Shown piece by piece: positions 45,209 through 52,200 of a DNA stretch of 62,144 bases. Position numbers and translations under genes: made by a program. Origin of the DNA: Chthoniobacteraceae bacterium (lineage in GTDB: Bacteria; Verrucomicrobiota; Verrucomicrobiia; Chthoniobacterales; Chthoniobacteraceae); the NCBI GenBank assembly GCA_947471505.1, contig CANIWM010000028.1, positions 1 to 62,144 on the forward strand, read 5' to 3'. How positions within the stretch are numbered: position 1 is the first letter of the stretch; each line of letters opens with the position of its first letter. The notes under the pieces are model-generated. The model was not told where the DNA came from. It did no database searches and saw nothing but the letters and a program-made list of their open reading frames with translations.

Positions 45209-45484
45209 TTATCGAGTTGTCTTTGCGGCCTTCGCGGGCTTCCGCGCCTCCCGTTGACTCAGCTTTTGTTCGTGGCCCTCGATGAACTCTGCAATGGCAT
45301 GTTCAATCTCGGAATCTGACGGCCCCACCTTCTGCAACCACTCGCGGAGAAGCTGGTCAACCAACTGAGACAGGGAACGCCCTTTTTGTGCCGCGAGCGC
45401 GCGACATCGCATGAGGAGATCCGGCTCAATGGTGAGGGCCACATTTTTCCGGTGCTTGTCAGGATTGGTGCGCGGGCGAGGCAT
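45209..45484 (-). CDS. Ribbon-helix-helix regulator heading the defence operon
   Basis: A 91-residue RHH-fold protein: NVALTIEPDLLMRCRALAAQKGRSLSQLVDQLLREWLQ gives the beta strand and two helices of Arc/CopG-type DNA-binding proteins, after a basic MPRPRTNPDKHRKN leader. Such dimers or tetramers bind short palindromes and repress their own promoter. It is divergent from a second RHH protein with the same MPRPR start, and a well-formed promoter (-35 TTGCCG, 17-bp spacer, -10 TATAAA) lies just before it. The -10 ends only 8 bp from the ATG, so the transcript may be leaderless. Confidence 0.8.
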   Translation of the reverse strand: MPRPRTNPDKHRKNVALTIEPDLLMRCRALAAQKGRSLSQLVDQLLREWLQKVGPSDSEIEHAIAEFIEGHEQKLSQREARKPAKAAKTTR

Positions 45485-45576
45485 GATGGGTTTTTATACG
45501 TGTATTAACACAGATCGGCAAGAAATACTTGCCTGTATTTTTACCATGGTAATAATGCGGGCACAAAACAACGCAT
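45485..45576. promoter_or_regulatory. Divergent back-to-back promoters with palindromic operators
   Basis: Leftward: -35 TTGCCG (complement of 45516-45521), 17-bp spacer, -10 TATAAA (complement of 45493-45498). Rightward: -35 TTGCCT (45529-45534), 16-bp spacer, -10 AATAAT (45551-45556). Both -35 boxes lie in the arms of one inverted repeat, GGCAAGaaataCTTGCC (45517-45533). A perfect palindrome TTACCATGGTAA (45541-45552) covers the rightward spacer and touches its -10. Both promoters drive RHH-protein genes, so these palindromes are the likely operators and could form a switch between the defence operon and the replication module. Confidence 0.65.
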
Positions 45577-45777
45577 ATGCCGAGACCTCGCTCTGGCCGC
45601 ACAGGCCGCAACATCACGCTCTATTTGGATCAAAAAACGCTCGAAGCGGCTCAGAAGCACGCCTTTCGGCGGAACACATCGCTCTCTGATCTCGTCAATC
45701 GGTTGCTCGTCGCGGAACTCAACACTCGTGGGGGGTTGGCCCATCAGCACCCACGGCGCATCGGAGCAATGGCATGA
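45577..45777 (+). CDS. Ribbon-helix-helix regulator heading the replication module
   Basis: A 66-residue RHH protein: NITLYLDQKTLEAAQKHAFRRNTSLSDLVNRLLVAELN forms the strand-helix-helix unit after a basic MPRPRSGRTGR leader. It resembles the divergent regulator (same MPRPR start and SLSxLVxxLL helix), suggesting either paralogues or two rival repressors of one control region. The ATG is followed 200 bp later by a stop overlapping the next small gene (ATGA). Confidence 0.75.
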   Translation: MPRPRSGRTGRNITLYLDQKTLEAAQKHAFRRNTSLSDLVNRLLVAELNTRGGLAHQHPRRIGAMA

Positions 45778-45941
45778 AAAGCAGGCGCACTCCAAAGAAC
45801 CACGCCCCCGAAAGCACCGAGCTGAGTCCCGAAACGGAACCGCGATTTCAACAGCTCAACGACATCGCGCTTGGTGGCGACGAGGACAACGCCGCCTGCG
45901 CCATAGCAGACCTCGCCCGCGAGTTCCCCCAAAAAAACTGA
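45774..45941 (+). CDS. Small protein coupled to the RHH regulator
   Basis: A 55-residue frame starting MKSRRTPKNHAPESTEL and ending IADLAREFPQKN, whose ATG overlaps the RHH stop by 4 bp. It is acidic in its second half with a short predicted helix. I do not recognise it. Coupling and codon use like the neighbours favour a real gene, but it could be a chance frame. Confidence 0.45.
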   Translation: MKSRRTPKNHAPESTELSPETEPRFQQLNDIALGGDEDNAACAIADLAREFPQKN

Positions 45942-46032
45942 ATCCTTTCGCCTCCGGTTCGCTCCTCGCGCGCCGGATCGGAGGCATCATCAAATTGCGT
46001 GAGGGAAACACCAAAAAAAACATAACAAAACC

Positions 46033-46764
46033 ATGAAACTCAGTAAAAATAACAAGTCGTTTGAACCGTGCCCGGAATTTTCGGGCCTCGCCGTCGTCGT
46101 CGATGTGACGCCGCTCAAGAAAGTCGAAACTGCCTACGGGCCGAAGGAGACTTTTAAAATTGTCTTTGAAACGCCGCTCCTTCGCGAGGATGGGACGCCA
46201 TATAGTGTCTGGAGCCGGGGGTTCACGCCTTCCTTGCACGAAAAAGCGGCCTTCGCTCAGTTCCTTCGCAAGTGGTTTGGACGCGCGCTCACTGCCGCAG
46301 AGGAGGCGGAGTTCGACACCGAAGCACTGCTCGGGAAGACGGCAGAAATCACCGTCGTCCACGAGGAAGGAAAAACCGGGGAAACCTACGCGAACATCGC
46401 GCTCATCCGCCCGGACAAAACGGGCAAGGCGATGAAGCCAAGCGGCAAGTTCAAGCGCTTGAAAGATCGCGAACAGACCAACGGAGCGCCAGACGCCGAG
46501 TATCGCCGGACTGAACAATCGGAGGATGCGGGTGAGACGGACGATTGGCGGCGCACGAAGGTTCACATCGGCAAACACAAAGGGCTCGACCTTGGCGATC
46601 TGGACACCGTTGCGGTGAAGGCACTCATCGAGCACTGGCTGCCGGAGGTGAAACTCAAGTCGAAGCTCTTGGCCGACGACCGCCGACTCATCGCGGCGCT
46701 CGAAGCGGCGCAAAAAGCACTCACTGCCGATGGCGAAGTGGACCCCGACAACATCCCTTACTAA
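46033..46764 (+). CDS. Phage-type protein, putative ssDNA-binding
   Basis: A 243-residue protein. The N-terminal half (FSGLAVVVDVTPLKKVETAYGPKETFKIVFETPL, with a following GKTAEITVVHEE strand) looks like the OB-fold-type ssDNA-binding proteins found beside phage exonucleases. The C-terminal half contains KVHIGKHKGLDLGDLD, a short GKxKG element seen in some exonuclease-associated domains. The leader is A-rich (AAAAAAAACATAACAAAACC) without a Shine-Dalgarno site. The next gene, a recombination-type nuclease, starts 15 bp downstream. The assignment rests on pattern and context. Confidence 0.55.
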   Translation: MKLSKNNKSFEPCPEFSGLAVVVDVTPLKKVETAYGPKETFKIVFETPLLREDGTPYSVWSRGFTPSLHEKAAFAQFLRKWFGRALTAAEEAEFDTEALLGKTAEITVVHEEGKTGETYANIALIRPDKTGKAMKPSGKFKRLKDREQTNGAPDAEYRRTEQSEDAGETDDWRRTKVHIGKHKGLDLGDLDTVAVKALIEHWLPEVKLKSKLLADDRRLIAALEAAQKALTADGEVDPDNIPY

Positions 46765-46779
46765 CCGGAACCCAACGCC

Positions 46780-47607
46780 ATGATTCTTATCAAACGCGAA
46801 TCCGCGTCGCACTGGTATCTGCGCGACGGCACTCCATTCCACGAAACCGAGCGCGCTGACGGCAAAGGTCTGCGCTCGGTCACCCTCCGCGATGCGCGTA
46901 AAGTTCGCGCATTTCCGAGTGTCACGAACATCCTCAGCATCCTCGCCAAGCCCGGCCTTGATGCTTGGCGCATCGAACAGGGCATTCTCGCAGCGCTCAC
47001 GTTGCCGCGTCCGGAAGAGGAAAGCCTCGACGCCTTCGCCAAGCGTGTTGTCACCGACATGTCGGAGCAGGTCGCCCAAGCCGCCGATCTCGGCAGCGCC
47101 ATTCACGCCGCGTGCGAAGTTTACGCGACCTCGAAGGCATTGCCGGAAAGCCCGGAAGTCGCCGCGTTGTTCGCCCCGGTGCGCGAATGGTTTGATCGGG
47201 ACGTCGAGCGGATTGACTGCATCGAGCGTGTCGTCACTCACCCCGAGTGGGGCTACGGCGGGCGAGTGGACATGGTGGCCAAGCTCAAGAGCACGGGCTC
47301 TTGGGCCGTCGTGGATTTCAAAACGCAGAAGATGAAGCGCGATGCGAAAGGCGCGTTGAAGCCGACGTTCTACGAAACGTGGCCGCTTCAGCTTGAGGCC
47401 TACCGCCAGGCGATCCTCGTCGAGGCTGCGCGCAAGCAACCTCAGGACATCGTCTCGCTGGTCATCAGCTCCATCGAGCCGGTGCCGGTGGTGCCGAAGG
47501 TCTGGCCTCGCGAAGAGCAAACGGCCTACTACCACGCCTTCATCAACGCCCGCAATTTGTGGGTCTGGATGAAGGGATACTGCCCCATCGAATCAACCGC
47601 TGCCTGA
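46780..47607 (+). CDS. PD-(D/E)XK exonuclease, Cas4/RecB-like, phage type
   Basis: A 275-residue nuclease of the RecB/Cas4 superfamily as found in phage recombination or replication modules. Core motifs are SVTNILSILAKPGLDAWRIEQG near the start, the histidine in AADLGSAIHAACE, GGRVDMVAKL (metal-binding Asp) and WAVVDFKTQK (Asp and Lys of the core), then QLEAYRQAI, the QxxxY motif. It probably resects DNA ends to single strands for annealing, with the upstream ssDNA-binding-like protein as partner. Confidence 0.8.
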   Translation: MILIKRESASHWYLRDGTPFHETERADGKGLRSVTLRDARKVRAFPSVTNILSILAKPGLDAWRIEQGILAALTLPRPEEESLDAFAKRVVTDMSEQVAQAADLGSAIHAACEVYATSKALPESPEVAALFAPVREWFDRDVERIDCIERVVTHPEWGYGGRVDMVAKLKSTGSWAVVDFKTQKMKRDAKGALKPTFYETWPLQLEAYRQAILVEAARKQPQDIVSLVISSIEPVPVVPKVWPREEQTAYYHAFINARNLWVWMKGYCPIESTAA

Positions 47608-47612
47608 CCGAC

Positions 47613-47816
47613 ATGGCTGAAACCGACATCGAAATCCGGGAGGGCATCACATTCGAATGGCTCGATGCTCCATCAACGCCGAATCGAAGGTGGCGTGCCC
47701 GGATGTCTCGCGAAGTCTTCGCAACTCTTGTGAAGGAAAAACTCGGACCAGACCGCGGCGATTCCTTCCTCAAGCCTCAATCGGCACACCGCAAAAAACG
47801 GAACGCTCAAACATGA
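47613..47816 (+). CDS. Small protein of replication module, unknown
   Basis: A 67-residue protein beginning MAETDIEIREGITFEWLD with a basic C-terminus (SAHRKKRNAQT). It starts 5 bp after the exonuclease stop and overlaps the next gene by 4 bp. I do not recognise it. Confidence 0.55.
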   Translation: MAETDIEIREGITFEWLDAPSTPNRRWRARMSREVFATLVKEKLGPDRGDSFLKPQSAHRKKRNAQT

Positions 47817-47971
47817 TGAAATCTATTCTTCTTACGCAGCTCCATCACCCGCCAGTCGGACCACGGGCTCACTCACGCAACCGCCGCCGATACACCTGGC
47901 CGTGGCGCATTCTCTTCCTGCTTGTCGGCTTTGCGCTCGGCTGGGCTGTGCGCGGCTTCATACCGCTATGA
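47813..47971 (+). CDS. Small single-pass membrane protein
   Basis: A 52-residue protein with a basic N-terminal part (HSRNRRRYTW) and one membrane segment near the C-terminus (WRILFLLVGFALGWAV), so it probably sits with its N-terminus inside the cell. It overlaps its neighbours by ATGA at both ends, which supports expression. Function unknown. Confidence 0.55.
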   Translation: MMKSILLTQLHHPPVGPRAHSRNRRRYTWPWRILFLLVGFALGWAVRGFIPL

Positions 47972-49206
47972 TCGACGACGGCACCACATTCGAGCGGCTG
48001 GTGAACGCGGGCGAAAACGTCTGCCTCACCGGCCCGGGCGGCACCGGAAAGAGCTTCCGAACTCGGCGGATGATCGCGGGTAATCCCGCTCGTTTCGCTG
48101 TCACGGCCTCGACCGGCATCGCCGCACTCAACATCGGCGGACTCACCCTCCACCGATGGAGCGGCATGATGCTCGGGCCACAGAACGGCGAAACCAACGA
48201 GGACTATCTCGCGCACCTCATGGCGGACAAACGCTTCAGCGTGCGTGCGGGCTTTAACCGCATCCGCAGCGTAGAAACGCTCGTCATTGACGAGGTTTCA
48301 ATGCTCAACGGGCGGACGCTCGATTTCCTAGACTTCCTCGCTCGGAGACTGCGCGGAAATGATCGTCCATTCGGCGGCATTCAGATGATCGTCACGGGCG
48401 ATTTTTGCCAGCTCCCGCCGGTCAAAAAGGACCCGCGTGCGCCCTACGACTGGGCGTTTGAATCCCGCTCGTGGAGGGAGGCGGACTTCCAAGTGGTTCA
48501 CCTCACCAAAATCCACCGGCAAAACGACGCTAATTTCATCCGTGCCCTTTCCGAGTTTCGCTTTGGCCGCGTCACCGGCCAAAACGCCCGCCTGCTACGC
48601 TCGCGCGTCGCCAAGTTTCCCGACGCCAACCTCACGAGGCTCTTCACGCACAACGCGCAGGTGGACAAGTGGAACGCTTACCGGCTTGGCGAAATCGACA
48701 GCGAGCCGGAGGTCTTCGACGCCGAGCTTAGCGGCCCGGAACACCAGCAGCAGTTTCTCATCAACAATCTGCTCACCCCACAGCAGCTCGAACTCAAGCG
48801 CGGTGCGCGTGTCATGTTCACGGTCAACAGCAGCGAGGGCGGCTTCGTCAACGGGCAGACCGGCATCGTAACGGACTTCGCTTGGGGACGGATCATGGTC
48901 GAATCCGAGGGGCGACAAATTTCCGTCGAGCCCTTCGCTTGGCCCTACGACAGCCGCGATAAAAACAGCGCCACCTTCCGGCAATTCCCGCTGCGGCTCT
49001 CATTTTCGGTCACCATTCATAAAGCCCAAGGACTCACCCTCGATTCCGCCTACATCGATGTGCGTGCGGCGCGCGAACCTGGGCAGGCTTACGTGGCACT
49101 CTCGCGGCTGCGTGGACTTTCTGGATTGCACCTCAAGGACTGGTTCTCCGGCGTCTTCGTCAGCAAAGCGGCCACCGATTTCTACGCACACCTCAACGGC
49201 AACTGA
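47968..49206 (+). CDS. PIF1/RecD-like SF1 helicase
   Basis: A 412-residue SF1B helicase: Walker A CLTGPGGTGKSF (about 19-30), TASTGIAAL, VIDEVSML as motif II, IVTGDFCQLPPV as motif III, ARVMFTVNSSEGGFVNGQTGIV, and the C-terminal VTIHKAQGLTLDSAYIDV and YVALSRLRGLSGL. It unwinds DNA 5' to 3' and is a usual member of phage and mobile-element replication modules. Its start overlaps the small membrane protein (ATGA) and its stop overlaps the polymerase fusion gene (TGATG), so the three are translationally linked. Confidence 0.9.
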   Translation: MIDDGTTFERLVNAGENVCLTGPGGTGKSFRTRRMIAGNPARFAVTASTGIAALNIGGLTLHRWSGMMLGPQNGETNEDYLAHLMADKRFSVRAGFNRIRSVETLVIDEVSMLNGRTLDFLDFLARRLRGNDRPFGGIQMIVTGDFCQLPPVKKDPRAPYDWAFESRSWREADFQVVHLTKIHRQNDANFIRALSEFRFGRVTGQNARLLRSRVAKFPDANLTRLFTHNAQVDKWNAYRLGEIDSEPEVFDAELSGPEHQQQFLINNLLTPQQLELKRGARVMFTVNSSEGGFVNGQTGIVTDFAWGRIMVESEGRQISVEPFAWPYDSRDKNSATFRQFPLRLSFSVTIHKAQGLTLDSAYIDVRAAREPGQAYVALSRLRGLSGLHLKDWFSGVFVSKAATDFYAHLNGN

Positions 49207-52200
49207 TGGACTGGAACGCGATCAAACTTTTCTACCTCGACTGCCGCAGCTTCAAGGCGACGGCGGAGCGATTTGGCGTGGCCATCGAAGCTCTCAAGAA
49301 ACGCGCACAGCGCCAGCGGTGGAGGGACATCGAGGGGACATCGCAGAGCGCAGAGGGGACAAATGTCCCCTCGACGGAAGGCACTGAGGAGACATGCACC
49401 GCTGGTGAGGGGACATCGCAAACCGAAAATGTCCCCTCTACGACCGCAAATGTCCCCTCGATGTCCCCTGACGCCCCGGCGGATGTCCCCTCTACGAGCG
49501 CAAATGTCCCCCCGATGTCCCCTCACGCATCGGCGGATGTCCCCTCCACGGATTCAAATGTCCCCTCCGATGTCCCCTCTGCCGCTGCTGATGTCCCCTC
49601 AATCTTCACCCCCGACGTCACGACCTACCCGAACGCGATGTCGCCGGGGTCACCGGCTGTGGACACCATCGCGTCCGTCCTCGACGCGATTCAGTCCGGC
49701 CAGTTCCGCTCGGAAATCGAGGAACTGCGGCGCGTGCTTGGGCGCGATGGCAAGACGGCTTACGACCGCGCGAAGACCAGGCTCCCGGCGTTCTGCGTTT
49801 CCGGCACGACCGCCGACCGCAAGCGCCTCCTCAAGCACACGGGCCTGCTGCAAATCGATTTCGACGGACTCAACGGGACGCTCGCCGCCGCGCGGCAAAA
49901 AATCTCTGGCGATCCGCACGTTGCCGCCGCGTTCGTCTCACCAAGCGGTGACGGGCTCAAAGTGCTGCTCCGCATTGATGGCTCGCGGCACGACGAAAGC
50001 GTGCGCGCCGCCGCCAAATACTTCGCCGACACCTACGGCCTCAAACACGACCCGCAGGTAAAGGAGCCGACGAGGCTCTGCTTCGTCTCGCACGACCCCG
50101 ACCTTTTACGCAACGCCGAGGCCACGGTGTTTCCCATCGCCGAAGACCAAAGCAGCGTGCCCAAGAACGGTCGCGGTCGCCCGAAAAAGGAGCGCGCGTG
50201 GTGGGCGGTGTTCAAGGGCGCACTCAGCACGCTCGATCTCGCCGCAATCTTTAGGGAAGCGGCGATGCTCGGCGAATGTCTCGATCCCGATACCGGCAAA
50301 TGGGCCGTGCGCTGTCCGTGGGCCGAGGAACACGGCAACGGTGGCACCGACTGGAAGGCGAACGCGAGCGACACGGTGATTTTCGCCGAACGCGATTTCC
50401 CCGCCTTCAAGTGCCTCCACGGCCACTGCGCGGAGCGGAAGATCGAGGACATCTGCACTTGGTTTGAAGCGCGCAAGCCCGGCTGCGTGGACGCGCACTG
50501 CGCCGAGCGCCGCGTATGGGAGGAAGGGCAAACGAACGCCGCCGGGCGTCCGCGCACCCTGCTTCCCGCCGATGACCGCCCGGATTCCGTCTTCGCCGAT
50601 GAGCTGGGCGTCGTGCTTGAACCGAAGCGCGAATGGTTCCTGAAATCGGATGCCGTCGTCTCCGTCGAATTGCGACGCCTCAGCGAAAAAGTCCGTGCAC
50701 TCGCCTTCCGCACGATCCAACCGGTCGAGGCGCGCACCGCCATCGAGAAGCACGTCGAAACGGGCTTCCTCGCGCTCGAACGCGACTCCGGCGATCTCGT
50801 CTTTCGCTCCCGCACGATGACGCGCGAGTGCGCCGGTGGATTGCTCGCTGCGCCGCAGTTCAAAGAGCGCCTGCCCGTCATCCTCCGCATCCTCAACGTG
50901 AGTCTGCCCATTCGCACCGAGAGCGGCGGCATCGTCTTCCCGAAGCCCGGCTACGACCCGCGCTTTCACACCTACACCGATCCGAACTCGCCCGAACTGC
51001 GGCTCATGTCGCTCGACGAAGCGCGCCAGTGGCTCCTCGATTTGCACGAGGGCTTCTGCCTCAAAGATGAGCAGAGCACCACGCACCAGATCGCCCGCCT
51101 GTTCACGCCATTCTGCCGCGGACTCATGGGCTGGGACGCTCGCTTTCCTGTCTGGGCCTTTATGGCGAACCGCCCACGCTCCGGGAAAGACTACCTCGCC
51201 GGTGTGACCCAGCTTCTCTACGAGGGCTGGACCTGCGAGGACGCGCCGCTCGGAATCGACAGCGAAGAAACGCGCAAACGCATCACGGCGGCACTGGTCG
51301 CGGGGCGGCGCACGATGCACTTCGCCAACTGCCAGGGCTACATTCAGGACGCCGTGTTCATCGGCTCGATCACGAGCAAGACGTTCGCCGCCCGCGCGCT
51401 CGGTAGCACCGACGCCAAGGCCGACCTCATCCTGCCAAACGAGCTGGAGTTCAGCTTGTCGGCGAACGAAGGGCTGACGTTCCGCACCGACCTCGAACCG
51501 CGCACGCGCAAGATCGCCCTCGAGTTCGGCGAGGAAAACGCCAACGGCCGCGTGTTCAAAAATCCGCGCCTTCACGATTGGGTAAGCGCGCATCGTGGCC
51601 AGCTCCTGAGCGCGGTCGGCGCGTTCGTGCGGAACTGGATGGACGCGGGCTGTCCGTCCGGGCCGACACCCTTCAATTCATACCCCGAATGGGCCGCAGT
51701 TGTCGGCGGCATCCTCCACGCCGGCGGCCTAGGCGATCCGTGCCTGCCCCACCAGGACGACGGGCTCGAAGTCGGCGGCGACCGCGAGGACCGCGCGATG
51801 CGGGCGCTCTACGCGCTCTGCTTCGAGGCGCATCCCGAGCAGTGGATCGACAAGGGCATGGTCTTCGAGTTGGTCGCCAACAGCGACGACAACGACGCCC
51901 TCGGCTGGTTCGGCAGTTTCGCCGAGAGCGAGGCACGTGGCACCAAGACCAAGATCGGCCTTCTGCTTCGCAAATTCCGCGGCCGTGAGATGAGCGGCGT
52001 GATGCTCGAAATTGATGCGAGCGGCGGGCGCTCCGACCGCCGACAACTTCGTTTCGCACGCCGCCAAGCGACGCGTGGCTACCAAATCGCCGATCTTTTC
52101 AACCTCCACCGTGGAGACGTTGGAGACGTTGGAGACGTTGCCCCCATCCGTCAGACCGCAGACAAATTAATTCATCCCTCAAATGGGACACACAATTACA

